A stretch of DNA of 64,000 nucleotides, from contig NZ_JAINVF010000001.1 of assembly GCF_020400585.1 (NCBI RefSeq), positions 248,001-312,000 of the forward strand, in the 5' to 3' direction. Shown piece after piece: positions 1-7,820 of the stretch; positions within the stretch are counted from its first letter, which is position 1; each line of letters opens with the position of its first letter. A program made the position numbers and the translations under genes. Below the pieces are notes generated by a model. The model was not told the origin of the DNA, ran no database searches, and saw only the letters and a list, made by a program, of their open reading frames with translations. The stretch is from Streptomyces sp. NK08204 (GTDB taxonomy: Bacteria; Actinomycetota; Actinomycetes; Streptomycetales; Streptomycetaceae).

Positions 1-45
1 CGACACCCGAGGGGCGTCGCCCCACCCCACGGCCGAGGAGGCCCC

Positions 46-870
46 ATGCGTGAAGCGGCGGAGCACACACCGGACATCACCGGCCGAACCCGGTTGCTCG
101 CGGTGCTCGGCGACCCCGTCGAGCAGGTGCGGGCGCCGACCATGCTCAACCCCGTGCTGCGCGCCCTCGGAGTCGACGCCGTGCTGGTTCCGGTGCACGT
201 CCGTCCCGAGGACCTCGGTGACGTCATGCGCGGACTGCGCAGGACCGCGAACCTGGACGGACTCCTGGTCACCGTCCCGCACAAGACGAACGTGCTGCGG
301 TACGCCGACGTCCGCAGCCGCGCGGCCGAGATCGCGGGCAGCGCCAACGCGCTGCGCCGCGAGCCGGACGGCTCCTGGCACGCCGACAACTTCGACGGCG
401 CCGGCTTCCTCGCGGGGCTGACCGCCGCCGGCCACCGGCCCGAGGGGAAGCAGGTGACGGTGGTGGGCTCCGGCGGCGCCGGGACGGCGGTCGCCGCTGC
501 CCTGCTCGGCGCGGGCGTAGCCCATCTCACGCTGCACGACACCGATGGGACACGGGCGCGGCAGGCGGCGGAGCGGCTGGACGGGTACTGGCCCGGCCGG
601 GTCACCGCCACCGCCGTCGCCCGCGTCGGCGAGGCGGACATCATGGTCAACGCCACGCCGCTGGGCCTGCGTCCGGAGGATCCGCTGCCGTTCGATCCCG
701 CCACGGCGCGGCCGGGCACGCTGGTGGCCGACATCATCATGAAACCGAGGGAGACCCGGCTCCTGCGCAAGGCGGCCGGCCGGGGCCTGCCGGTCCACTT
801 CGGCGCGCCCATGCTCGACCATCAACTCGATCTCTACTGCGCCTACTTCGGCTTCCGGCAGGCCCCGTGA
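46..870 (+). CDS. rifI-like: Shikimate dehydrogenase-family protein, probable aminoquinate/aminoshikimate dehydrogenase (RifI-like)
   Basis: A 274-residue shikimate dehydrogenase-fold protein. The N-terminal substrate half keeps the catalytic lysine in VTVPHK (about residue 86) and the substrate Asp in NFDGAGF (about 116). The C-terminal half has the nucleotide loop VVGSGGAGTA (about 140) and ends in the family's MLDHQ motif. GAGGAGG lies just before the ATG. Beside AHBA genes, the expected job is NAD(P)-dependent oxidoreduction between aminoquinate or aminoshikimate and aminodehydroquinate or aminodehydroshikimate, as proposed for RifI. In the rifamycin pathway that step feeds or salvages AHBA precursor rather than lying on the main line. 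A primary-metabolism shikimate dehydrogenase is possible but less likely in this context. The gene starts at the left edge, so its upstream partners are not visible. Confidence 0.8.
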   Translation: MREAAEHTPDITGRTRLLAVLGDPVEQVRAPTMLNPVLRALGVDAVLVPVHVRPEDLGDVMRGLRRTANLDGLLVTVPHKTNVLRYADVRSRAAEIAGSANALRREPDGSWHADNFDGAGFLAGLTAAGHRPEGKQVTVVGSGGAGTAVAAALLGAGVAHLTLHDTDGTRARQAAERLDGYWPGRVTATAVARVGEADIMVNATPLGLRPEDPLPFDPATARPGTLVADIIMKPRETRLLRKAAGRGLPVHFGAPMLDHQLDLYCAYFGFRQAP

Positions 871-944
871 TCCCGGGGCGTGCTGTGCGGCACCACGCCG
901 CAAGGCGCCGTTCCCGGTGACCCGGCCGCACCGCCCACCGGTCC

Positions 945-974
945 GCCCGGCGGGAGGCCGCGCCGCCGCCGGGC
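945..974. terminator. Stem-loop between convergent genes
   Basis: GCCCGGCGG (945-953) pairs perfectly with CCGCCGGGC (966-974) across a 12-nt loop. It sits between the convergent ends of the RifI-like gene (870) and the CaiB gene (1015). There is no T-run, which is usual for Streptomyces. A role as a two-way terminator is inferred. Confidence 0.4.
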
Positions 975-1014
975 CTGTGGGGGGGCGGCCGTGCACGCCC
1001 CGGCCGGCCGCCGC

Positions 1015-2250
1015 TCAGGCCGGGGCGGTCTGCAGCGGACAGGAGACGGCACCGCAGCGCCGCAGGCCGGCGATGGCCCCGGCGTCGTAGCCCAGCTCGC
1101 GCAGTACGGCCACGGTGTGCTCGCCGAGTGCCGGGACCGGCCCCATCGGCAACTCCACGCCTGCCACGGTGAACGGCGGCAGCAGTCCGCGCACGGTGCC
1201 GACGGGTGTCTCCACCGGACGCCAGCGGCGGCGTGCGGCCAGCTGCGGATGCTCCAACAGGTCACCGACCTCGTTGACGCGGCCGGACGCGATGCCGATG
1301 GCGTCCAGGCAGGCCACGAGCCGGTCCGCGGCCGTCGCCGAGGTGTGCTGCGCGACCAGCGCGTCCACCTCCTCCCGGTGCCGCACCCGGGCGACGTTCG
1401 TCGCCCAGGCCGGATCGGTCGCCAGGTCGGGACGGCCCAGGAACTCCTCGGCGAACCTCGCCCACTCCCGGTCGTTCTGCACCCCGATCACCACGTCCGC
1501 GCCGTCAGCGGTGGGAAACGCGCCGTAGGGCGCCACGCTGGGATGGGACAGACCCATACGACCGGGCGCACGCCCGGTCCCCTGGGCGTGGTGGATGTGG
1601 TAGCCCATCCATTCGCTGGTCGCCTCCAGCATCGAGATCTCCAGCGCGGCGCCCTGACCGCCCGTCGCCCGCCCCACCAGAGCGGCGAGGGTCGCGGAGA
1701 GGGCGTACATGCCCGCCGCGATGTCGGAAGCGGGGATGCCCGCCTTCGCCGGGCTGTCGGCCGCGCCGGTGGCCGAGACCAGAGCCGCCTCGCACTGGAT
1801 GAGCATGTCGTAGGCGCGTTTGTCCCGGTAGGGTCCGGTACTCCCGTACCCCGACATGTCGACGGTCACCAGCCGCGGATGCCGGGCCCGTAGTTCGGCG
1901 GCCCCGAAGCCGAGCCGTGCGGCGGCGCCCGGGGCGAGGTTCTGCAGGAAGACGTCGGCGGTGGCGACGAGTTCGGCGAGGACCTGCCGCCCTCCGGGCG
2001 ACTTCAGGTCGAGCGTGACCGACTCCTTGCCACGGTTGAGCCAGACGAAATGACTGGCCAGCCCTCCCACGCTGGTGTCGTAGTCGCGCGCGAAGTCCCC
2101 GCCGTCCGGGCGCTCCACCTTGATCACCCGGGCACCGAGGTCGGCCAGGTGGCGGGTGGCCAGGGGCGCCGCCACCGCCTGCTCCACGGCGACCACGGTG
2201 ACGCCCGCGAGCGGCAGGCCGGTGCCCGTCGGCGGTTGCGTGTGCGGCAT
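1015..2250 (-). CDS. CaiB/BaiF family (family III) CoA-transferase
   Basis: A 411-residue family III acyl-CoA transferase or racemase-like protein. N-terminal residues 10-110 give the Rossmann-like core (VIKVERPDGGD, NRGKESVTLDLKSPGG). GYGSTGPYRDKRAYD follows, whose Asp aligns with the catalytic Asp of formyl-CoA transferase. The length is normal for the family. Members move CoA between carboxylates or epimerise 2-methylacyl-CoAs. The start lies only 6 nt after the stop of the P450 at 2257-3486, so the two are probably cotranscribed from the promoter at 3589-3634. This family is not a usual part of AHBA or ansamycin pathways that I know. It could make an acyl-CoA for side-chain acylation or supply an unusual extender or starter, but the substrate cannot be read from sequence. 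Confidence 0.85.
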   Translation of the reverse strand: MPHTQPPTGTGLPLAGVTVVAVEQAVAAPLATRHLADLGARVIKVERPDGGDFARDYDTSVGGLASHFVWLNRGKESVTLDLKSPGGRQVLAELVATADVFLQNLAPGAAARLGFGAAELRARHPRLVTVDMSGYGSTGPYRDKRAYDMLIQCEAALVSATGAADSPAKAGIPASDIAAGMYALSATLAALVGRATGGQGAALEISMLEATSEWMGYHIHHAQGTGRAPGRMGLSHPSVAPYGAFPTADGADVVIGVQNDREWARFAEEFLGRPDLATDPAWATNVARVRHREEVDALVAQHTSATAADRLVACLDAIGIASGRVNEVGDLLEHPQLAARRRWRPVETPVGTVRGLLPPFTVAGVELPMGPVPALGEHTVAVLRELGYDAGAIAGLRRCGAVSCPLQTAPA

Positions 2251-2256
2251 CCCGCG

Positions 2257-3486
2257 TCACCGCCCCTCGGGCGTGAGCGCCACCGGCAGGGAGCTCATGC
2301 CGTGCAGGATGCTGGAGTAGATCCACTGCTCGGGGCCGGTCTGCTCGGCCGAGGACACCAGGGCGCGCAGGGCGCCGAGCACCTCCTCCACCTCGATCCG
2401 GGCCAGGTTGTGGCCCAGGCAGATGTGCGAGCCGAAGGCGAACGTCAGGTGCTTGTTCGGGCGGCGGTCCAGCGTGAAGCGGTCCGGGTCGGCGAAGACC
2501 TCGGCGTCGCGGTTGGCCGAGGAGGTCCACACGGTGACGATGTCCCCCGCCTTGACCGGCCGGCCGTTCACCTCGACATCGGCGGTCGCCGTCCGGCCGC
2601 TGTGCAGCGACGGTACGGTCCAGCGCAGGACCTCGTCGGCGGCGGTCGCGAGATCGGCCGTGCCGTCCTTGAGCGCCCGCCACTGTGCCGGATGCTCGAT
2701 GAGCGCCTTCAGACCACTGGAGATCGCGTGGCGTCCCGTCTCGTCGCCGCCGATGATCAACCCGTAGCAGTTGGCCATCAGGTCGCGGTCGCTGATCGGT
2801 TCACCGTCGAGGCGGCAGTTGGCCAGCAGGCTGATGACGTCGTCGGCGTCCGTGCCGCGCCGTGTCGCGGCCACGTCGGAGAAGTACAGCAGGAGTTCGC
2901 TCTTCGCCTGCCAGGTCGCCTCCGCCGACGCGTCGGCGTGATCGGAGCTCCAGGCGTGCGACGTGCGGTCCAGCAGGTACTGGCGGTCGGCGTCCGGCAC
3001 CCCCAGGAGGTCGCAGATGGCGCCCAGCGGGATGCTCGCCGCCACATCGCGGACGAAGTCGCACTCGCCCTTGTCCAGGGCGGCGGCGAGGGCGTCGTCG
3101 ATGCTGCGGCGCAGGCTGCGGCGGATTCGCGCGAGGGTCTTCGGCGCGAACGCGGCGTTGAGCACGTTCCGCAGCCGGGTGTGCTTGGGGCCGTCGGTGA
3201 CCGCGAGCATGGAGCCGGCCGCCGGATCACCGCCGATCATGAGGTTCTCCAGCGCGTTCCCGCGCTCGGTGGTGAAGTGCTCCTTGTCGCGGTAGACAGC
3301 CATCGCGTCGGCGTAGCGGCTGACCACCCAGAAGCCGGGACGGTCCTCGCGTGGAGGCTGCCAGTGGAAGGGCTGCCGCGCGCGCAGGTGACGCCAGACC
3401 TCGGTGAGGTCCCGCTCGGCGTGCAGCCGGGGATCGGCGAAGTCCAGACAGTCGAGCTCATCAGGGCTGACGACGGGGCGGGTCAT
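2257..3486 (-). CDS. Cytochrome P450, cluster tailoring oxygenase
   Basis: A 409-residue soluble bacterial P450. It has the I-helix oxygen-activation motif GGDET (about residue 247), an ExxR-containing K-helix and the haem loop FAFGSHICLGHNLA with the Cys ligand near residue 357. The acid-alcohol pair is intact, so it should be a normal monooxygenase that depends on external ferredoxin and reductase; neither is encoded nearby. Its own promoter carries a CTACC-N8-GGATG activator site, and it is followed at once by the CaiB gene. It most likely hydroxylates or otherwise oxidises the ansa chain or the naphthoquinone; the site cannot be predicted. Confidence 0.9.
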   Translation of the reverse strand: MTRPVVSPDELDCLDFADPRLHAERDLTEVWRHLRARQPFHWQPPREDRPGFWVVSRYADAMAVYRDKEHFTTERGNALENLMIGGDPAAGSMLAVTDGPKHTRLRNVLNAAFAPKTLARIRRSLRRSIDDALAAALDKGECDFVRDVAASIPLGAICDLLGVPDADRQYLLDRTSHAWSSDHADASAEATWQAKSELLLYFSDVAATRRGTDADDVISLLANCRLDGEPISDRDLMANCYGLIIGGDETGRHAISSGLKALIEHPAQWRALKDGTADLATAADEVLRWTVPSLHSGRTATADVEVNGRPVKAGDIVTVWTSSANRDAEVFADPDRFTLDRRPNKHLTFAFGSHICLGHNLARIEVEEVLGALRALVSSAEQTGPEQWIYSSILHGMSSLPVALTPEGR

Positions 3487-3588
3487 GATCCGGTGCCCTT
3501 CCGCGACGGGGGGTGAGAGATCGGCAGTGCCGGCGCGCCGTCGGGCCGCTGGCCCCGTCCCGGCGCCGTACCCGGCTGCCCGCCTGTC

Positions 3589-3634
3589 ACCCTAGTTCCC
3601 GCGGCGGACGCCTCGGCATCCTTCACACGGGTAG
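3589..3634 (-). promoter_or_regulatory. Activator box plus -10 for the P450-CaiB operon
   Basis: Read on the minus strand, CTACCCGTGTGAAGGATG (3634-3617) fits CTACC-N8-GGATG exactly. A likely -10, TAGGGT, lies at 3594-3589, 22 nt downstream. Predicted transcription starts near 3582, leaving a leader of about 95 nt. The motif and spacing recur at other transcription units of the cluster (see findings). Confidence 0.65.
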
Positions 3635-3703
3635 TACGCCCTCGCCCACCGCTGTGCCCACGCAGGGTCCGTGCCCCGCCTCGTGGGCCCGCCCGGCCTG
3701 GCA

Positions 3704-3748
3704 CTACCAGGTCGTGGGATGCGACGGCCGCGACCGGCTGCCTACGGT
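3704..3748 (+). promoter_or_regulatory. Activator box plus -10 for the AHBA operon
   Basis: CTACCAGGTCGTGGGATG (3704-3721) fits CTACC-N8-GGATG. The -10-like TACGGT at 3743-3748 is 21 nt further on. This points to a start near 3755 and a leader of about 150 nt before AHBA synthase. It is divergent from the P450 promoter in the same 420-nt intergenic region, which holds nothing else I can identify. Confidence 0.7.
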
Positions 3749-3906
3749 GAGGCCACATCCGACACCGCGCCTCGAGATGCCCTGCTGGAACTCTTCCCAG
3801 GCGGTCCGCGAGACGGCGCAGGACATGGACCCTCTCCACGGTGGACGGCCGAGGCTGCTCGGAGGGAACCCACCGTTGCGGGCGGGAGACAAGGAGAGCA
3901 GCCGAC

Positions 3907-5067
3907 ATGAATTCCCGGCCCGCACCGGCCTTTCCGGCCTGGCCCCAGTTCGACGACACCGAACGCCAAGCACTCGAACGTGCGCTGGCACAGGGCCAGT
4001 GGTGGCGCCTGGGAGGCGGCGAAGTGGCCGCCTTCGAGGAGGAGTTCGCCGCATACACCGGAGCCCGGCACGCGCTTGCCGTCACCAACGGAACCCACGC
4101 GCTGGAACTCGCCCTGGAGACCATGGGGGTAGGCCCCGGCGACGAGGTGATCGTGCCGGCGTTCACCTTCATCTCGTCGTCCCAGGCGGTCCAGCGCATC
4201 GGCGCGGTCAGCGTGCCCGTGGACGTGGACCCCGGCACCTACTGCCTCGACGTCGCCGCGGCTGCCGCGGCCATCACCCCGCGCACCAAGGCGATCATGC
4301 CGGTGCACATGGCCGGGCTGATGGCGGACATGGACGGGCTGGACAAGCTCGCCGCCGACGCCGGCGTGTCCCTGCTCCAGGACGCCGCGCACGCGCACGG
4401 GGCGCGGTGGCGGGGACGCCGGGTCGGCGAACTGGGCTCGGTCGCCACGTTCAGCTTCCAGAACGGCAAGCTGATGACCGCGGGGGAAGGCGGCGCCGTC
4501 CTCTTCCCCGACGAGGAGATGTACGAACAGGCGTTCTTGCGGCACTCCTGTGGCCGCCCCCGCGACGACCGGCGCTACCTGCACCGGACGGCCGGCACCA
4601 ACATGCGGCTCAACGAGTTCTCGGCCGCGGTGCTGCGCGCCCAGCTCGCGCGGCTCGACGGTCAGATCACGGTCCGCGAGGAGCGGTGGCCGGTGCTGTC
4701 CACGCTGCTGGCCGGCATCCCCGGCGTCCAGCCGCAGGCCGACGACGACCGGGCCGACCGCAACCCGCACTACATGGCCATGTTCCGGTTGCCGGGCTGG
4801 TCCGAGGAGCGGCGCAACGCCCTGGTGGACCGGCTGGTCGCAGCGGGGCTCCCGGCGTTCGCGGGTTTCCGCGCGGTCTACCGGACCGACGCCTTCTGGC
4901 AGGTCAACGCCCCGGACGAGACGGTGGACGAGGTGGCCGCGCGGTGCCCGAACGCCGAAGCCATCAGCGCGGACTGCGTCTGGCTGCACCACCGGATGCT
5001 GCTCGGCTCCGTACCGGCGCTGACGGACGCCGCCGCCATCGTGGCCGAGCTGGTGCGCGCCGGATGA
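3907..5067 (+). CDS. rifK: 3-amino-5-hydroxybenzoate (AHBA) synthase
   Basis: A 386-residue DegT/DnrJ/EryC1-fold PLP enzyme that follows the RifK sequence closely through most of its length (start MNSRPAPAFPAWPQ, then QGQWWRLGGGEV and VTNGTHALELALE). The PLP lysine in FSFQNGKLMTAGEGG falls at residue 188, the position known for RifK. It aromatises 5-deoxy-5-amino-3-dehydroshikimate to AHBA, the starter unit loaded on the PKS. RifK is also reported to transaminate UDP-3-keto-glucose together with RifL. The ATG at 3907 was chosen because AAGGAGAGCAG precedes it and the protein then starts like RifK. Its stop overlaps the next start (ATGA), so it is translationally coupled to the oxidoreductase. 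Confidence 0.97.
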   Translation: MNSRPAPAFPAWPQFDDTERQALERALAQGQWWRLGGGEVAAFEEEFAAYTGARHALAVTNGTHALELALETMGVGPGDEVIVPAFTFISSSQAVQRIGAVSVPVDVDPGTYCLDVAAAAAAITPRTKAIMPVHMAGLMADMDGLDKLAADAGVSLLQDAAHAHGARWRGRRVGELGSVATFSFQNGKLMTAGEGGAVLFPDEEMYEQAFLRHSCGRPRDDRRYLHRTAGTNMRLNEFSAAVLRAQLARLDGQITVREERWPVLSTLLAGIPGVQPQADDDRADRNPHYMAMFRLPGWSEERRNALVDRLVAAGLPAFAGFRAVYRTDAFWQVNAPDETVDEVAARCPNAEAISADCVWLHHRMLLGSVPALTDAAAIVAELVRAG

Positions 5068-6161
5068 CGACACGCACGGTACTGGTCGGACTCGGCTGGT
5101 CCGGCCGGGAGATCTGGCTTCCCCGGCTGCTGGGCCGCGACGACTACGACGTCGTGGCCGGCGTCGACCCCGATCCGGCGTGTCGGGCGGCCTTCACCGC
5201 CGCGACCGGGCGCCCGGCCTTCGCGGACCCCGGCGCCCTCGACACCGGGCAGGCCGACCTCGCCGTCGTCGCCGTCCCCAACCACGCCCATGCCCCGGTG
5301 GCCCGGACCCTCCTCCTGCGCGGCCTGGCCACGTTCGTGGAGAAGCCCGTGTGCCTCACCACCGACGAGGCCGGGCTCCTCGCCGACGCGGAACAGATGG
5401 GCGGCGTACCGCTGTTGGCCGGCAGCGCCTTCCGGTACCGGTCCGACGTCACCGAACTGGCCCGTCTTGTCCCGGCGCTCGGCCGGGTCCGCAATGTCGG
5501 CCTGTCCTGGATCCGGGCCCGCGGGGTGCCGCAGGCCAAGGGCTGGTTCACCCACCGGGCACTGGCGGGCGGCGGTGTCCTGTTCGACCTGGGCTGGCAC
5601 CTCCTCGACGTGCTCGACGCGCTCGTCGGCCCGGTGACGTTCGAGCAGATCGCGGCGGTCACCACGGACGACCATGTCAACGAGGCGGACCGGGCGGCGG
5701 CCTGGCGCCACGACCGGCCCGCCCCGGAGGGCACCGCGGACGTGGAGGACACCGTGCGTGCCTTCATGGTCGCCGGGGGCGGCCTCTCCGTCGGGCTGCG
5801 GGCCAGCTGGGCCACGCACACCGCGACGCACGACGTCACCACGGTCCGGGTCGAGGGAACCGCCGGGACGGCCACCCTGCGCTGCACGTTCGGGTTCAGT
5901 CCCCATCGCGAGCCGCGGTCCCGGATCACCCATGTCCGAGCGGGAAGGGTCAGCGACATCCAGGTGCCCGCGGAACCGGTCGGCGCCGAGTACGACCGTC
6001 AGCTGTCCGCGCTGCGCACGCTGCTGGCCGCGCCCTCGTCACGGGGCCGGGCGATCGCGGGCGCCCACCGTATCGTCGCGGCCGTCGAAGCGATCTACGC
6101 GGCTGCGAACACGTCCCTGGTGCCGGCCGGGCCGGCCGAGATCAAGGCAGGTGAGAGATGA
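5064..6161 (+). CDS. rifL: Gfo/Idh/MocA-family oxidoreductase of the AHBA pathway
   Basis: A 365-residue protein with an N-terminal Rossmann motif (VLVGLGWSGREIWLPRLLGRDDYDVVAGVDPD), the EKPVCLTTDEA motif of Gfo/Idh enzymes (about residue 93) and a C-terminal α/β dehydrogenase domain (GGGVLFDLGWHLLD, about 170-183). In the rifamycin system RifL oxidises UDP-glucose to UDP-3-keto-glucose for UDP-kanosamine formation, working with RifK. The start is fixed by the 4-nt ATGA overlap with AHBA synthase, and the stop overlaps the phosphatase start in the same way. The order K-L-M-N with these overlaps is the classic AHBA operon. Confidence 0.93.
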   Translation: MTTRTVLVGLGWSGREIWLPRLLGRDDYDVVAGVDPDPACRAAFTAATGRPAFADPGALDTGQADLAVVAVPNHAHAPVARTLLLRGLATFVEKPVCLTTDEAGLLADAEQMGGVPLLAGSAFRYRSDVTELARLVPALGRVRNVGLSWIRARGVPQAKGWFTHRALAGGGVLFDLGWHLLDVLDALVGPVTFEQIAAVTTDDHVNEADRAAAWRHDRPAPEGTADVEDTVRAFMVAGGGLSVGLRASWATHTATHDVTTVRVEGTAGTATLRCTFGFSPHREPRSRITHVRAGRVSDIQVPAEPVGAEYDRQLSALRTLLAAPSSRGRAIAGAHRIVAAVEAIYAAANTSLVPAGPAEIKAGER

Positions 6162-6823
6162 CGGCCGTGGCAGCACGCAGCGCGGTGATCTTCGACCTCG
6201 ACGGCGTCCTCGTCGACAGCCACGAGGTGATGGGCAGGGCCTTCGCCGCCGCCTACGCCGAGGTGGTCGGCGACGGCCCCGCTCCGTTCGCGGAGTACCA
6301 GCGCTACCAGGGCCTGTACTTTCCGCAGATCATGCGCACGATGGGCCTCCCGCTGCAGATGGAGGAGCCGTTCGTCCGCGAGAGCTACCGGCTGGCCGGT
6401 CAGGTCCCGGTGGTCGACGGGATCGTGGACCTGCTGGACACCCTGCGGGCACGCGGGCTGCGGCTCGCCGTGGCCACCGGCAAGGCCGGGGTGCGCGCCC
6501 GCTCGCTGCTGGAGACGCTGGGCCTCATCACGTACTTCGACCATGTGATCGGCTCCGACGAGGTCGCCGACCCGAAGCCGGCGCCGGACATCGTGCTCCA
6601 GGCCCTGCACCGGCTCGGCGCCCGGGCCGAGGCGGCGATCATGGTGGGCGACGCCCCCGCGGACGTCCGCAGTGCCCGGGGCGCGGGGGTGACCTCCGCC
6701 GCCGCGACGTGGGCGACGGTCGACGAGGACGAGCTGCTGGGAGCCGGACCAGATCTGGTCCTGAAACGCCCCGCGGACCTGCTGGCCTGGTGTCCTCCGG
6801 CTCCCGTCGGCGGCCTGGGGTGA
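6158..6823 (+). CDS. rifM: HAD-superfamily phosphatase of the AHBA pathway
   Basis: A 221-residue HAD phosphatase of the β-phosphoglucomutase/CbbY type. Motif I is VIFDLDGVLVDS (residues 9-20, nucleophile Asp12). Motif II is the Thr in AVATGKAG, motif III the Lys in DEVADPKPAPD, and motif IV MVGDAPADVRSA. This is the RifM counterpart, which is needed for AHBA formation; its exact phosphorylated substrate is debated. It overlaps both neighbours by 4 nt (ATGA and GTGA). Confidence 0.93.
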   Translation: MTAVAARSAVIFDLDGVLVDSHEVMGRAFAAAYAEVVGDGPAPFAEYQRYQGLYFPQIMRTMGLPLQMEEPFVRESYRLAGQVPVVDGIVDLLDTLRARGLRLAVATGKAGVRARSLLETLGLITYFDHVIGSDEVADPKPAPDIVLQALHRLGARAEAAIMVGDAPADVRSARGAGVTSAAATWATVDEDELLGAGPDLVLKRPADLLAWCPPAPVGGLG

Positions 6824-7791
6824 ACCTGCCTTCCGTGGTCGCCGGCCCCCGGGAGCCGGCGACCTGGCTCGGCCTGGACCTCGGCGGCACCAAGGTGGCC
6901 CTGCGCGCGGAGACCGACAGCGGGGAGGCGCGCGAGCGCGTCCTGCGCTGGCACGGCCGCGGTGTCGCCTCCGACCTGGCACAACTCGCTTGTGAGGTCG
7001 GCCTGTTGCGCCGGGAGGTGCCGGGCGTGTTCGCCGCGGTGGGCGTCGCGCTGCCCGCCACCGTCGGCCCGGACGACCGCGTCGCGGTCTGGCCGAGCCG
7101 CCCGGAGTGGACCGGCCTCGACGTCCGGCGCGCCATGGGCGAGCTGTTCCCGGGCACGCCCTTCGGCTGGGCCGACGACGGCGACCTGGGCGCGCTGGCG
7201 GAGGCTGAGGCGACCGGGTGCGCGGACGTGCTGTACGTCGGTGTCGGCACCGGCGTCGGGGGTGGCCTCACCTCCGGCGCCGGGCCGCTCCCGGGCCTGG
7301 GCCGCGGCTCCTTCGAGCTCGGTCATGTGGTGACCGACCCGGACGGGCCGCGCTGCCGGTGCGGCCGGCGGGGCTGTCTGCAGTCCACCGCTTCCGGCCC
7401 GGCCACGTTGGCCCGGGCGAGCCGGCTGCGCGGCGCCGGGACGACGTACGGGCGTCTACGGGCAGGCCTTGCGGACCAGGAGCCGTGGGCCGTACAGGCG
7501 GTGGACCGCACCTGTCACCGGATCGCGCTCGCGATCACCGGTGTCAGGGAGCTCCTGCACCCCGGGCTGGTGGTCGTGGGCGGCGGATTCGCCGCCGGGC
7601 TGCCCGGCTTCGTCGACACCGTGGCGCACCATCTCGACGCACTGGCCCGGCCGGGAGTGCCCGCACCGCCGGTCCAGGCCTCGTGCCGGGGCGGGCTCGC
7701 CTCGCTGTACGGGGCCGTGGCGCTCGCCCGGCTCCTGGGGCGGGACCAGGCACGCACCGCCGCCCTCGCGAGCCGTGTTCCGCCAGGCTGA
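6820..7791 (+). CDS. rifN: ROK-family sugar kinase, kanosamine kinase-like
   Basis: A 323-residue ROK kinase. It has an N-terminal phosphate loop (WLGLDLGGTKVALR), GVGTGVGGGL, and the ROK zinc motif CRCGRRGCLQ (about residue 182). RifN phosphorylates kanosamine to kanosamine-6-phosphate, which commits nitrogen to the aminoshikimate pathway. The GTG at 6820 is supported by a GTGA overlap with the phosphatase stop and by the normal length. A much longer open frame upstream of it is only a shadow of the phosphatase. Last gene of the four-gene operon, followed by a short stem-loop. Confidence 0.92.
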   Translation: MNLPSVVAGPREPATWLGLDLGGTKVALRAETDSGEARERVLRWHGRGVASDLAQLACEVGLLRREVPGVFAAVGVALPATVGPDDRVAVWPSRPEWTGLDVRRAMGELFPGTPFGWADDGDLGALAEAEATGCADVLYVGVGTGVGGGLTSGAGPLPGLGRGSFELGHVVTDPDGPRCRCGRRGCLQSTASGPATLARASRLRGAGTTYGRLRAGLADQEPWAVQAVDRTCHRIALAITGVRELLHPGLVVVGGGFAAGLPGFVDTVAHHLDALARPGVPAPPVQASCRGGLASLYGAVALARLLGRDQARTAALASRVPPG

Positions 7792-7794
7792 GCG

Positions 7795-7812
7795 GGTGCG
7801 CGAGCGCGCACC
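7795..7812. terminator. Short stem-loop between convergent kinase and luxR genes
   Basis: GGTGCGC and GCGCACC pair around a 4-nt loop (gagc) in the only 29 bases between the two convergent stops. A two-way terminator role is likely but unproven. Confidence 0.45.
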
Positions 7813-7820
7813 GGCGGCCG

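Noticed and set aside
3513..5063. In-frame extension of the rifL gene far upstream
   Set aside because: It runs over AHBA synthase in another frame. The ATGA overlap and family N-terminus fix the start at 5064.
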